Below are positions 27,751 to 37,372 of a stretch of 64,000 nt of DNA, piece by piece (positions within the stretch are counted from its first letter, which is position 1; the number at the start of each line of letters is the position of its first letter). A program made the translations under genes and the position numbers. Source of the stretch: Acidovorax carolinensis. GTDB lineage: Bacteria > Pseudomonadota > Gammaproteobacteria > Burkholderiales > Burkholderiaceae_C. Below the pieces are notes generated by a model. It was given only the letters and a program-made list of their open reading frames with translations, ran no database searches and had not been told where the DNA came from. The stretch lies in contig NZ_CP021361.1 in NCBI RefSeq assembly GCF_002157145.1, forward strand, positions 2,349,001 through 2,413,000. The letters are read 5' to 3'.

Positions 27751-27800
27751 GATTTTCATGATATTTTCGGGCTGAAGCCCTTTACCTATAAGCGCAAACA

Positions 27801-27817
27801 GCTATTAAATTAATAGC
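27801..27817. repeat. Short palindrome of the dispersed family
   Basis: GCTATTAA-A-TTAATAGC, preceded by ATAAGCGCAAACA, looks like the outer part of a dispersed-family element with only one core half. Confidence 0.55.
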
Positions 27818-27830
27818 ACAAAGCCTCTGA

Positions 27831-28238
27831 TCAGAGGCCCAGCGCAGCAATGCCAGCGCGCGCAATCTGCGCATCCTCGGACGATTTCACACCGCTCACG
27901 CCCACGGCACCCAGGCATTGCCCGTCTTTCATGATCGGCACGCCACCTTCGAGCAGGCCTTCAATGGCGGGCGCGCTCAGAAACGCCGTGCGGCCACCGT
28001 TGACGATGTCTTCATACACCTTGCTCTCGCGGCGGCCCAGGGCGGCCGTGTGGGCCTTGGCAGGCGCAATGTGCGATGACACCGCAGCCGCGCCGTCCAG
28101 GCGCTGCAGCCACAGCAGGTGGCCGCCATCGTCCACGATGGCGATGGTCACGGCCCAGTGGTTCTTAAGGGCTTCAGCTTCGGCAGCCGCCGCAATCTTC
28201 TTGATGTCGGCCAGTTCGAGTTCGGGTTTGGTTTTCAT
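27831..28238 (-). CDS. GlcG/HbpS-family heme-binding-like protein
   Basis: A 135-residue single-domain protein (MKTKPELELADIKKIAAAAE) with the family features DDGGHLLWLQRLDGA near the middle and GGVPIMKDGQCLGAVGVSG near the C-terminus. Members bind heme or are linked to glycolate use (GlcG). There is no signal peptide. The ATG at 28238 is chosen because residues upstream of it in the open frame have no family character. It lies beside hemP and 3 kb from an alpha-hydroxy-acid oxidase, so either heme or glycolate context is possible. Confidence 0.85.
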   Translation of the reverse strand: MKTKPELELADIKKIAAAAEAEALKNHWAVTIAIVDDGGHLLWLQRLDGAAAVSSHIAPAKAHTAALGRRESKVYEDIVNGGRTAFLSAPAIEGLLEGGVPIMKDGQCLGAVGVSGVKSSEDAQIARAGIAALGL

Positions 28239-28451
28239 GGTTGCCACGCAGGGTTGAGGGGGACTGGATTGCAAGGCCCCCGGAAGAAAACGGCAAGCAT
28301 AGCGGCAGCAAGCGCCCTGCAAACCGCCGCCTGGGGCGAAACAATAGTGACCTAAACCGTCTGACCGGGTGCGGTTATTGCATTTGGCCAGAACATCGCC
28401 ACATAGAATCCAGCGGTCTGCGTCGTGCAGGCCAACTAGGAGAGACACAAG

Positions 28452-29147
28452 ATGAATGACCAAGTCACCACCCTGGGCCACTCTGCGGGCTATGGCATCT
28501 CGCAGGAACAGCGCCACAAGGTGCTGCGCAACACCTACTGGCTGCTGGCGCTGAGCCTGCTGCCCACCGTGCTGGGCGCCTGGATCGGCGTGGCCACCGG
28601 CATCACCCAGTCGCTGCGCGGCGGCCTGGGCCTGATCGTGTTCCTGGGCGGCGCGTTCGGCTTCATGTATGCCATCGAAAAAACCAAGCGCTCGGCTGCG
28701 GGCGTGCCCGTGCTGCTGGCGTTCACGTTCTTCATGGGCCTGATGCTCTCGCGCATGATCGGCATGGTGCTGGGCTTCAGCAACGGCTCTGAACTCATCA
28801 TGACGGCATTTGCCGGAACGGCCGGCGTGTTCTTCGTGATGGCCAGCCTGGCCAGCGTCATCAAGCGCGATCTCTCGGGCATGGGCAAGTGGCTCATGGT
28901 GGGCGCGCTGGTGCTGATGGTGGGTGCCGTCATCAACGTGTTCGTGGGCTCATCGGCCGGCATGATGGCCATCTCGGTGGCGGCCATCGGCATCTTCAGC
29001 GCCTACATGCTGTATGACCTCAAGCAGATCCTGGACGGCGGCGAAACCAACTACATCAGCGCCACGCTGGCCCTGTACCTGGACATCTTCAACGTGTTCC
29101 AGAGCCTGCTGGCGCTGCTGGGCATCATGGGCGGCGAACGCGACTGA
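28452..29147 (+). CDS. Bax inhibitor-1 / YccA-family membrane protein
   Basis: A 231-residue inner-membrane protein with seven predicted spans, the BI-1/YccA fold. The conserved C-terminal part SAYMLYDLKQILDGGETNYI contains the paired acidic residues typical of the family. In E. coli YccA modulates FtsH proteolysis; the role here is inferred only from family. AGGAGAGACACAAG precedes the ATG as a good ribosome site, and a strong terminator follows. Confidence 0.93.
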   Translation: MNDQVTTLGHSAGYGISQEQRHKVLRNTYWLLALSLLPTVLGAWIGVATGITQSLRGGLGLIVFLGGAFGFMYAIEKTKRSAAGVPVLLAFTFFMGLMLSRMIGMVLGFSNGSELIMTAFAGTAGVFFVMASLASVIKRDLSGMGKWLMVGALVLMVGAVINVFVGSSAGMMAISVAAIGIFSAYMLYDLKQILDGGETNYISATLALYLDIFNVFQSLLALLGIMGGERD

Positions 29148-29173
29148 CACGCCAGTCGGTTATTCACCGCATC

Positions 29174-29197
29174 AAAGGCTCCTTCGGGAGCCTTTTT
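29174..29197 (+). terminator. Intrinsic terminator after the YccA-type gene
   Basis: AAAGGCTCC / GGAGCCTTT with a TTCG tetraloop is followed by T residues. Confidence 0.92.
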
Positions 29198-29258
29198 TCT
29201 TGGCCCGCACCGAGATCAGGCCTCAATAGCGCAGTCAAACTGCCGATAATGCAAGTAC

Positions 29259-29630
29259 ATGTATCCAAACCCCTCCCCCACGCTACTGCGCCTGGTTACT
29301 GCATCAGCGGTTTTGCTGCTGGCCGGCTGCGAGATTCCCGGCCTGGGCCCTGACCCGCGCATCGCCCAGCGCGAAGCCGAAGCCAAGGCCATCGGCGGTG
29401 CCTGCCGGCATGCGCTGCGGGGGCTGGAAGACTGCTACACGCTCAACCCCAAGGCCGCCAAGGCCTCGGTGTTTGCAGGCTGGAAAGACATGGACGGCTA
29501 CATGCGCGAGAACAAGATCGAGGGCACGCCCTCGGTGCTCGGCAAGATGGACAAACCGGAACGCGGCGAACGCACCTCCGACATCGAGACCGAGCCGCGC
29601 GACGCAGCCACCGGCCGCAGCCGCAGCTGA
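29259..29630 (+). CDS. Small lipoprotein of unknown function
   Basis: A 123-residue protein with a lipoprotein signal (LVTASAVLLLAGC, lipobox LAGC with the acylated cysteine near 25). The mature part is short and charged, with C53 and C59-type cysteines (GGACRHALRGLEDCYTLNPK) that could form a disulfide. A GATAAT hexamer eight bases before the ATG, with no ribosome site, suggests a leaderless transcript. I do not recognise a family. It is convergent with rlmD. Confidence 0.75.
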   Translation: MYPNPSPTLLRLVTASAVLLLAGCEIPGLGPDPRIAQREAEAKAIGGACRHALRGLEDCYTLNPKAAKASVFAGWKDMDGYMRENKIEGTPSVLGKMDKPERGERTSDIETEPRDAATGRSRS

Positions 29631-29693
29631 CGCCCGGCTGCAGCGCCGCAAAAGCCGGCCGGGGGATGGAAGCCCTCCAGCCCGCGCCCCGCT

Positions 29694-31157
29694 TCAATCC
29701 CGCTCAAACACCGCGATGCTCTCCACATGCGCCGTGTGGGGGAACATGTTCACCATGCCGGCCGCCGTGCACCGGTACCCTCCCAGATGCACCAGCAGCC
29801 CGGCGTCCCGCGCCAGCGTGGCGGGGTTGCAGCTGACGTAGACGATGCGCTTGGGCGGCGTCCAGCCCTCGGCCCCTGCGGGCAGCGGCCCGGCCCCATC
29901 GGCGCCAATGCGCGACTGCTCGATGTCGGCCAGCGCCTTGGCCAGCGCAAACGCCCCCTCGCGCGGTGGATCCACCAGCCATTTGTCGGCGGCGCCATCG
30001 GCGACCAGCATCTCGGGGGTCATTTCGAACAGGTTGCGAGCTACAAAATCTGTAGCTGCCAGCGCTTTATGGTCATGCGCCACAGCCTGATTGAGTGCAT
30101 AGTTCTCGCGCGAACGGGCTACCAGTGCCTCGCTGCCCTCGATGCCCAGCACCTCGCGGGCCTGCGTGGCCAGCGGCAGCGTGAAGTTGCCCAGGCCACA
30201 AAACCAGTCGATCACGCGCTCATGGGGCTGCACATCCAACAGGCGCAGCGCGCGCGACACCAGCACGCGGTTGATGTGCGGGTTCACCTGCGTGAAGTCG
30301 GTCGGCTTGAAGGGCATGGTGATGCCGAAGTCTGGCAGCGCATACGACAATTGCTCTCCGCCTTCGTCCAGCAGCTTCACGGTGTCTGGCCCCTTGGCCT
30401 GCAGCCACCATTGCACATGGTGCTCCGCCGCAAAGGCGCGCAGCCGGGCGATGTCATCGGTGCTCAGCGGCTCCAGGTGGCGCAGCACCAGGGCGGTCAC
30501 GGTGTCGCCGCAGGCCAGTTCGATCTGCGGGCAGGTGTCACGGGCGTCCAGGCCGGCAATCAGCGCCCGCAAAGGCATCAGCATGGCGTCCACATGGGGT
30601 GGCAGCACGGGGCACTGCTCCATGTCGGCCACATAGCGGCTCTTGCGTTCGTGAAAGCCAATCAGCACCTGGCCTTTCTTGATCACATGGCGCACGGACA
30701 GCCGGGCGCGGTAACGGTAGCCCCAGGCTGGCCCTTCAATGGGGCGCAGCACGGTCTCGGCCTTGACCTTGCCCAGGTGCCACAGGTTGTCTTCGAGTAC
30801 CCGCTGCTTGACGGCCACCTGGGCCCCAATATGCAGGTGCTGCATCTTGCAGCCGCCGCAGGCGCCGGCATGCAGGCCAAAGTGTGGACAGCCAGGGCGC
30901 ACGCGTTGCGACGATTCACGGTGGATCGCCGTCAAGCTGGCCTGCTCCCAGTTGTTCTTCTTGCGGTGGGTGTTGGCGGTGACCAGCTCGAATGGCAGGG
31001 CACCGTCGATGAAGATGACCTTGCCATCGGGCTTGCGGGCGACGCCTTGGGCATCGAGGTCCATCGACTGCACCTGCAGCCAGCCCTCGGGCAGATCGCC
31101 CTGGGAATTTTGCTCGGTCGGTTCAAACGAGGGGGATAGTTCTTTCGGTTCGCTCAT
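29694..31157 (-). CDS. rlmD: 23S rRNA (uracil(1939)-C(5))-methyltransferase
   Basis: SAM-dependent methyltransferase (RumA) that makes m5U1939 in 23S rRNA. The 487 residues show an N-terminal TRAM domain, iron-sulfur cysteines C90, C100 and C103 (CGGCKMQH) plus a later QCPVLPP cysteine, the SAM loop [14 protein letters not shown], and the catalytic cysteine in [13 protein letters not shown] near 442. Residues about 358-372 are encoded by a copy of the dispersed palindrome. It is a little longer than E. coli RlmD (433). Confidence 0.95.
   Translation of the reverse strand: MSEPKELSPSFEPTEQNSQGDLPEGWLQVQSMDLDAQGVARKPDGKVIFIDGALPFELVTANTHRKKNNWEQASLTAIHRESSQRVRPGCPHFGLHAGACGGCKMQHLHIGAQVAVKQRVLEDNLWHLGKVKAETVLRPIEGPAWGYRYRARLSVRHVIKKGQVLIGFHERKSRYVADMEQCPVLPPHVDAMLMPLRALIAGLDARDTCPQIELACGDTVTALVLRHLEPLSTDDIARLRAFAAEHHVQWWLQAKGPDTVKLLDEGGEQLSYALPDFGITMPFKPTDFTQVNPHINRVLVSRALRLLDVQPHERVIDWFCGLGNFTLPLATQAREVLGIEGSEALVARSRENYALNQAVAHDHKALAATDFVARNLFEMTPEMLVADGAADKWLVDPPREGAFALAKALADIEQSRIGADGAGPLPAGAEGWTPPKRIVYVSCNPATLARDAGLLVHLGGYRCTAAGMVNMFPHTAHVESIAVFERD
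30052..30081. repeat. Palindromic repeat inside rlmD
   Basis: TAGCTGCCAGCGCTTTATGG followed by GCGCC matches one arm and core of the dispersed family, in frame within rlmD. Confidence 0.55.
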
Positions 31158-31217
31158 CCCCCGATTGTCTCAGGCCCGGGCCGGCGCTTGCCCCGGCCCC
31201 GCATGAGACACCCTGAC

Positions 31218-31511
31218 TCAGCCCCGGTCTGCGCGCGCAGGGCGCATGCCGCCGCGCACCGATGTAGAAGTCAGCGGCAGCTTGTTGATGGCAAGCTCGC
31301 AGCCCTGGTCGTTCAGCGAGAACACCAGCGTGCCGCCCGGAGCCACCTGGGGCAGGGTTTCATGGATTTCACGCGACATGTCTACCGGCGGCGTGGACGC
31401 CCGGTAAATGATCTCTTGATTGGGTGCATACACCAGATAGCAGGCGGCCGCAGCCGACTGGCTGGCGAAGGCTGCCACCAGTGCAATGGCGGCGTACGGA
31501 AATGCGGACAT
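31218..31511 (-). CDS. Small exported protein of unknown function
   Basis: A 97-residue protein with a signal peptide ([20 protein letters not shown], cleavage near AAA-CYL) and two cysteines in the mature part. The start at 31511 is preferred over 31547 because GAGGAGAAGACC lies before it. Homologs of this small secreted type occur next to many Comamonadaceae genes, but I do not recognise a function. It lies between rlmD and the Lrp-type regulator on the minus strand. Confidence 0.7.
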   Translation of the reverse strand: MSAFPYAAIALVAAFASQSAAAACYLVYAPNQEIIYRASTPPVDMSREIHETLPQVAPGGTLVFSLNDQGCELAINKLPLTSTSVRGGMRPARADRG

Positions 31512-31601
31512 GGTCTTCTCCTCGATCTGGCTGATATTGCTTTCCATTATGCGGTGACGGCAGCCGGCCGCAAAAGCCCGCCGAACGGCAGCGGCCCGTT
31601 A

Positions 31602-32075
31602 TTACCGCAGATGCAGGTGGTTGCTGTGCTTGACTTCTTCCATCACCGCATAGGTGCGCGTCTCGCGCACACCCGGCAGTTGCCATAGCACGTTGCCCGC
31701 AAACACGCGGTAGGCGTTCATGTCGGCCGAGCGGGTTTTCAGCAGGTAGTCGAAGCCGCCCGCCACCATGTGGCATTCCATGATCTCGGGATGCACCTGC
31801 ACTGCGGCCTTGAACTGGTCGAACACATTGGGTGTGGTGCGGTCCAGCAGCACCTCCACAAACACCAGCATGCCAGCGCCCAGCTTCAGCGGATTCAGGC
31901 GCGCCTCGTAGCCCAGGATGAAGCCATCTCGCGTGAGGCGCTGCACGCGTGCCAGCACGGCGGTGGGCGACAGGGCCACGGCCTCGGCGAGCTTGAGGTT
32001 GGCAATGCGGCCGTCTTCCTGCAGGATTGACAGGATCTTGCGGTCAATGCGGTCGATATCGGTTTCTGTTTGCAT
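31602..32075 (-). CDS. Lrp/AsnC-family regulator, probably of putA
   Basis: A 157-residue regulator with an N-terminal helix-turn-helix (about 5-60, IDRIDRKILSILQEDGRIAN and SPTAVLARVQRL) and a C-terminal RAM/ligand-binding domain. The ATG at 32075 gives the usual N-terminus MQTETDIDRID; an upstream start at 32108 adds eleven unrelated residues. It is divergent from putA with a 126-base shared promoter region, the arrangement of PutR-type proline-responsive activators. Control of putA is inferred from position. Confidence 0.9.
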   Translation of the reverse strand: MQTETDIDRIDRKILSILQEDGRIANLKLAEAVALSPTAVLARVQRLTRDGFILGYEARLNPLKLGAGMLVFVEVLLDRTTPNVFDQFKAAVQVHPEIMECHMVAGGFDYLLKTRSADMNAYRVFAGNVLWQLPGVRETRTYAVMEEVKHSNHLHLR

Positions 32076-32201
32076 GTTGATTAGCGATTTGTTCGGTCTG
32101 AATGCCAATTTTTGACCATTAATTCACCACCATCCCAAGGATCATCGCCATAAACGCGCCCAACCGATGTTTAGCTCTCACAACCATCGAAAGACACCGC
32201 C

Positions 32202-35200
32202 ATGACGCAGCCCAACGCCCAGCCTCCCGCTCCGTTTGCCGACTTCGCTCCCCGCACCCCGCTGAGCAACCCGCTGCGTGCCGTCATCACCGCCGCCACC
32301 CGCCGCCCCGAGCCCGAAGCGCTGGCCCCGCTGCTTGCCCAGGCTCGCCTGCCGCAGGACCAGGCCGCAGCGGCCGAGCAGCTCGCCCTGCGCATTGCCA
32401 AGGCGCTGCGCGAACGCAAGGCCAGCGCCGGGCGCGCGGGCATCGTGCAGGGGCTGCTGCAGGAGTTTTCGCTGTCGTCGCAAGAAGGCGTGGCGCTGAT
32501 GTGCCTGGCCGAGGCGCTGCTGCGCATCCCCGACAAGGCCACACGCGACGCGCTGATCCGCGACAAGATCAGCCACGGCCAGTGGGATGCCCACCTGGGC
32601 AAGAGCCCGTCGCTGTTCGTCAACGCCGCCACCTGGGGCCTGCTCATCACCGGAAAGCTGGTGGCCACGCACAGCGAAGGCAGCCTGGGCAACTCGCTCC
32701 GCCGCCTTACGGCCAAGGGCGGCGAGCCCCTGATCCGCAAGGGCGTAGACATGGCCATGCGCATGATGGGCGAGCAGTTCGTGACCGGCGAAACCATCGA
32801 CGAAGCCCTGCGCAACGCCCGCACGATGGAGGCCGAGGGCTTTCGCTATTCTTACGACATGCTGGGCGAGGCCGCGCTGACCAGCGAAGACGCCAAGCGC
32901 TACTACGCTTCCTACGAACAGGCGATCCACGCGATTGGCAAGGCCTCTGCCGGGCGCGGCATCTACGAAGGCCCCGGCATCTCCATCAAGCTCTCGGCCC
33001 TGCACCCGCGCTACAGCCGCGCGCAGTTTGGCCGGGTGATGGACGCGCTGTACCCGCTGGTATTGCGCCTGACCGCGCTGGCCAGGCAGTACGACATTGG
33101 CCTGAACATCGACGCCGAGGAGGCCGACCGGCTGGAGCTGTCGCTGGACCTGCTGGAGCGCTTGTGCCACGAGCCCACGCTGGCGGGCTGGAACGGCATT
33201 GGCTTCGTCATCCAGGCCTACCAAAAGCGCTGCCCCTTCGTCATTGACTACGTGGTTCAACTCGCCCGCAGCACCCAGCGCCGCCTGATGGTGCGCTTGG
33301 TCAAAGGCGCGTACTGGGACAGCGAAATCAAGCGCGCCCAGGTCGATGGCCTGGAAGACTACCCCGTCTACACCCGCAAGGCGCATACCGACATTTCGTA
33401 CATCGCCTGCGCACGCAAGCTACTGTCCGCGCCCGAGGCCGTGTACCCACAGTTCGCCACGCACAATGCCGAGACGGTGGCCACCATCTACCAACTGGCG
33501 GGCAGCAACTACTACGCTGGGCAGTACGAGTTCCAGTGCCTGCACGGCATGGGCGAGCCGCTGTATGAGCAGGTGGTGGGCGCCATCACTGCGGGCAAGC
33601 TCGGCCGAGAAACAGGAAAGGGCGGCCTGGGCCGCCCATGCCGCATTTACGCCCCCGTGGGCACACACGAGACCCTTTTGGCCTACCTGGTGCGCCGCCT
33701 GCTGGAGAACGGTGCCAACACCTCGTTTGTGAACCGCATCGCCGACGAAACGATTGCGCTGGATGAGCTGGTGAAGAGCCCCGTGCAGGTGGTAGACCAG
33801 CAAGCCGCCACCGAAGGCACTGCCGGCCTGCCCCACCCGCGCATTCCTCTGCCAGCTGCGCTGTACGGCGCCCAACGCACCAACTCGCGCGGGTTGGACC
33901 TGTCGAGCGAAAACACCCTGACCGAGCTGGCCACCACCCTGCAAGCCACGGCAAGCCACGCCTGGACGGCAGCGCCCCTGCTGGCCACCGACATGCCCGC
34001 AGGCACCACCCAGCCCGTGCGCAACCCCGCTGACCACAACGACGTGGTGGGCCAGGTGCAAGAAGCCACCACCGCCAACGTAGACCAGGCCCTGGCCCAC
34101 GCCCAGGCCGCCGCAGCCCCCTGGGCCGCCACGCCACCCGCAGAGCGAGCAGCCGCTTTGCTGCGCACCGCCGACCTGTTGGAAGCTCGCATGCAGCCCC
34201 TGCTGGGCCTGCTGATGCGTGAAGCCGGCAAGAGCGCCAGCAACGCCGTGGCCGAAGTGCGCGAGGCCGTGGACTTCCTGCGCTACTACGCCGCGCAGGT
34301 GCAAAGCACCTTCGACAACGCCACCCACATCCCGCTGGGCCCGGTGGCCTGCATCAGCCCCTGGAACTTCCCGCTCGCCATCTTCATGGGCCAGGTCGCT
34401 GCCGCGCTGGCCGCAGGCAACCTCGTGCTGGCCAAGCCCGCCGAACAAACGCCATTGATCGCCGCCGAGGCCGTGCGCCTGCTGTGGCAGGCCGGTGTGC
34501 CCCGCGCAGCAGTGCAGCTGCTGCCCGGCCAGGGCGAGACCGTGGGCGCCCGCCTGATTGGCGATGCCCGCGTGATGGGCGTGATGTTCACCGGCTCCAC
34601 CGAGGTAGCGCGCATCCTGCAGCGCACCGTGGCCGGGCGCTTGGATGCCGCAGGCCGCCCCATCCCGCTGATTGCCGAAACCGGTGGGCAGAACGCGATG
34701 ATCGTGGACTCGTCCGCATTGGTCGAGCAGGTAGTGGGCGACGCGGTGTCGTCGGCCTTCGACAGCGCAGGCCAGCGCTGCTCCGCGCTGCGCGTGCTGT
34801 GCATGCAGGAAGAAGCCGCCAACCGCGTGGTCGAGATGCTGCAAGGCGCCATGGGCGAGCTGCGCGTTGGCAATCCTGGCGAATTGCGCGTGGACGTGGG
34901 CCCGGTGATCGACGCCGAAGCACAAGCTGGCATCACCCAACACATCGAGACGTTTAAGGCCAAGGGCCATCGTGTGTTCCAGCACCCGAACCACATGTCG
35001 GCCACCAGCGCACAGGGCACCTTTGTACCGCCCACGCTGATCGAACTGAACCACATCGGCGAGCTGCAACGCGAAGTCTTCGGCCCCGTGCTGCACCTGG
35101 TGCGCTACGCCCGCAACGACCTGGACCAGTTGCTCGACCAGATCAACGCCACCGGCTACGGCCTGACGCAGGGCGTGCACACCCGCATCGACGAAACCAT

Positions 35201-35987
35201 TGCCCGCGTGGTCAACCGGGCCCATGCTGGCAACGTGTACGTCAACCGCAACATGGTGGGCGCCGTGGTGGGTGTGCAGCCGTTTGGTGGCGAAGGCCTG
35301 TCGGGCACGGGGCCCAAGGCGGGAGGGCCGCTGTACCTGCTGCGCCTGCTGTCGCAGCGCCCGGCCGATGCGCTGGCACGCACCTTTGCCGATGCAGACC
35401 GCACCACGCCGCCAGAGGATGCTGCGCGCGAGCGCCTGCTGGCGCCCCTGGCCACCCTGCAGCAGTGGGCGCAGCAGCAAGGCAATGCAGCCCTGGCCAG
35501 CACCTGCCAGCGCTTTGCGCAGCAAACCCAAAGCGGCACCGCCCGCACCCTGCCCGGCCCCACGGGCGAGCGCAACGTCTACACCCTGGCCCCACGTGCC
35601 CGCGTGCTGTGCCTGGCGCAAAGCATGGACGACCTGCTGGTGCAGACGGCTGCCGTGCTTGCCAGCGGCGGCACGGCCCTGTGGCCCAGCGTGCAGGCCG
35701 ACTTGCGCACCCGACTGCCCACGCTGGTGCAAGCGCAGGTCATGCTGCAGGACAACGTCTTGAACGACGGCACGGTGGAACTGGGCGCCGTGCTGCACCA
35801 TGGCGACGCCCCATCGCTGCAAACCGTGTGCACCGCCCTCGTCCGCCGCGCCGGGCCCATCGTGGGCGTGACTGCACTGCAGCCCGGTGACACGGAAATC
35901 CCGCTGGAGCGCCTGCTGATTGAGCGTGCGCTGAGCGTGAACACCGCGGCGGCCGGGGGCAATGCGAGCCTGATGACGATTGGATGA
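32202..35987 (+). CDS. putA: Bifunctional proline dehydrogenase / P5C dehydrogenase
   Basis: Oxidises proline to glutamate in two steps, channelling P5C between domains, and passes electrons to the quinone pool. The 1261 residues hold the FAD-binding PRODH barrel (about 140-530), the aldehyde dehydrogenase domain with glutamate in AETGGQNA near 826 and catalytic cysteine in SAGQRCSAL near 860, and a C-terminal ALDH-like extension. There is no N-terminal ribbon-helix-helix, so unlike E. coli PutA it should not repress its own gene; the divergent Lrp-type protein probably does that job. Confidence 0.97.
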   Translation: MTQPNAQPPAPFADFAPRTPLSNPLRAVITAATRRPEPEALAPLLAQARLPQDQAAAAEQLALRIAKALRERKASAGRAGIVQGLLQEFSLSSQEGVALMCLAEALLRIPDKATRDALIRDKISHGQWDAHLGKSPSLFVNAATWGLLITGKLVATHSEGSLGNSLRRLTAKGGEPLIRKGVDMAMRMMGEQFVTGETIDEALRNARTMEAEGFRYSYDMLGEAALTSEDAKRYYASYEQAIHAIGKASAGRGIYEGPGISIKLSALHPRYSRAQFGRVMDALYPLVLRLTALARQYDIGLNIDAEEADRLELSLDLLERLCHEPTLAGWNGIGFVIQAYQKRCPFVIDYVVQLARSTQRRLMVRLVKGAYWDSEIKRAQVDGLEDYPVYTRKAHTDISYIACARKLLSAPEAVYPQFATHNAETVATIYQLAGSNYYAGQYEFQCLHGMGEPLYEQVVGAITAGKLGRETGKGGLGRPCRIYAPVGTHETLLAYLVRRLLENGANTSFVNRIADETIALDELVKSPVQVVDQQAATEGTAGLPHPRIPLPAALYGAQRTNSRGLDLSSENTLTELATTLQATASHAWTAAPLLATDMPAGTTQPVRNPADHNDVVGQVQEATTANVDQALAHAQAAAAPWAATPPAERAAALLRTADLLEARMQPLLGLLMREAGKSASNAVAEVREAVDFLRYYAAQVQSTFDNATHIPLGPVACISPWNFPLAIFMGQVAAALAAGNLVLAKPAEQTPLIAAEAVRLLWQAGVPRAAVQLLPGQGETVGARLIGDARVMGVMFTGSTEVARILQRTVAGRLDAAGRPIPLIAETGGQNAMIVDSSALVEQVVGDAVSSAFDSAGQRCSALRVLCMQEEAANRVVEMLQGAMGELRVGNPGELRVDVGPVIDAEAQAGITQHIETFKAKGHRVFQHPNHMSATSAQGTFVPPTLIELNHIGELQREVFGPVLHLVRYARNDLDQLLDQINATGYGLTQGVHTRIDETIARVVNRAHAGNVYVNRNMVGAVVGVQPFGGEGLSGTGPKAGGPLYLLRLLSQRPADALARTFADADRTTPPEDAARERLLAPLATLQQWAQQQGNAALASTCQRFAQQTQSGTARTLPGPTGERNVYTLAPRARVLCLAQSMDDLLVQTAAVLASGGTALWPSVQADLRTRLPTLVQAQVMLQDNVLNDGTVELGAVLHHGDAPSLQTVCTALVRRAGPIVGVTALQPGDTEIPLERLLIERALSVNTAAAGGNASLMTIG

Positions 35988-36039
35988 GTGCCCGCGGCCG
36001 TACAACCACACCCCGGGCTGAAATTTGAATCAAATTGGC

Positions 36040-36085
36040 CGCCAGCGCTTATAAGTAAAGCGCGAACAGCTATTTATTGAATAGC
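36040..36085. repeat. Palindromic repeat between putA and the next gene
   Basis: CCAGCGCTTATAAGTAAAGCGC is followed by GAACAGCTATTTATTGAATAGC. Both core and outer arms of the dispersed family are present. It separates two convergent genes and may end transcription. Confidence 0.75.
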
Positions 36086-36088
36086 AAA

Positions 36089-37159
36089 TTAAACCTGTGA
36101 AGCCAGAGGCAGATTGAGCAACAGGTTCTGCGGCTTGATGCGCACCACGCCCTCGGCATTGGTGGCCAGCCCCAGGTACACCGGCTTGCCCGCCACATCG
36201 GCACTCATCTCGGCCGGGCTGGCAAAGGTCAGGGTGAACAGGCTCACCAGGCGCGCCATGCGGTCGGCATCGACCGGACGATCCTGGTACAGGTCATTGA
36301 GAATGGCGGTGGACTCCACATCCAGCCCCACATGCCAGCGCCACGCGCTGTCGGTGATCTGGTGCACGGGCTCGATCCACACCTGCACGCCCAGCAGGTG
36401 TGCCACCCACCGCTCCAGCACGCGCGCCAGAGCCTTCAGGCCCGAGCGGGCGCTGGTCATCTTGAAAGTGAGGCCATGGCTCAGGTCCTGCTTCAGCTCG
36501 TGGGTCAGGTCCAGCAGAAAGTGGTATCGCTCGCTGCCCTGCCAGTACTGCAGGGCGTTGTCCGCACGGAGCACCTGCATATCGACGCGCGGTTGCAGCG
36601 CACCGCTTTCCAGCAGAAGACGGCCCATGTCGCCCAGGCCCGCTGTCTCATGGAGCATGTCCAGCGTGGCGCGGTCGCCCGCGAGCATCTGTCCCTCGTG
36701 CAAGGTGATGCGCTGAGGCCGGAACAGCATCTCGGCGGCGCGGGCTTCGAAGGCATCGTTGCAGTCGTCCAGCAGGTTGCGCAGCAGCGCCTGCACCACG
36801 GCGTCGATAAACACCGCAGGCACATCCACCGCCCCGCTGCGCATGAGCTGCAGGTAATAGGCCTCCAGCGTGCCGGCAGCAAGGAGCCCATCCCGAAAGC
36901 GCAGGAATACGGCGTAGTTCTCGCGCGCGTCGTCATCCACCAGCGCCACCAGTTCCTGAGGCGCCACGGGCCGCAATGGCGATGTGGCCAGCGACTGGTG
37001 CAGGGCTATCTCTGCGGCGCACGACTCGGGCACCAAGGCGAGTTCGGGTCTTGTCAATATCCACTGAAAGTACGCTTCAGTCGGCAGCAGCCAGCCGCGC
37101 GTGTCTCGCGCGAGCGAGTGAAAGCCGCAATGGGGCCAGAAATCCGAGTGCGAGGTCAT
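36089..37159 (-). CDS. Uncharacterised protein (possibly DUF6352)
   Basis: A 356-residue cytoplasmic protein starting MTSHSDFWPHCGFHSLARDT. No catalytic motif or membrane segment is visible. The sequence is rich in Leu and acidic residues and looks fully helical in places. It resembles a beta-proteobacterial family of unknown function that I believe is DUF6352, but I cannot confirm this. The ATG at 37159 is chosen over an upstream start at 37237, whose extra residues look unconserved. It is convergent with putA. Confidence 0.75.
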   Translation of the reverse strand: MTSHSDFWPHCGFHSLARDTRGWLLPTEAYFQWILTRPELALVPESCAAEIALHQSLATSPLRPVAPQELVALVDDDARENYAVFLRFRDGLLAAGTLEAYYLQLMRSGAVDVPAVFIDAVVQALLRNLLDDCNDAFEARAAEMLFRPQRITLHEGQMLAGDRATLDMLHETAGLGDMGRLLLESGALQPRVDMQVLRADNALQYWQGSERYHFLLDLTHELKQDLSHGLTFKMTSARSGLKALARVLERWVAHLLGVQVWIEPVHQITDSAWRWHVGLDVESTAILNDLYQDRPVDADRMARLVSLFTLTFASPAEMSADVAGKPVYLGLATNAEGVVRIKPQNLLLNLPLASQV

Positions 37160-37372
37160 GTTGCACGGCCTCCAGCTGGCGCCAGCACGCAGGCAAGAAA
37201 ATTGTTCATCGGGTGGAGCGCGATCCCGCGAGGGCACATCCTCGGGTCAGATCATTGATCGCAAAAAAGGACAAGAGCGACATTGTGCCGATGCGCAATC
37301 AAACCGATTGCAAAAGCACCCTGGAGAGAGCATTGCCAGAAACGCCCTGCTGACGCCAAAAGGCGCAAATCG

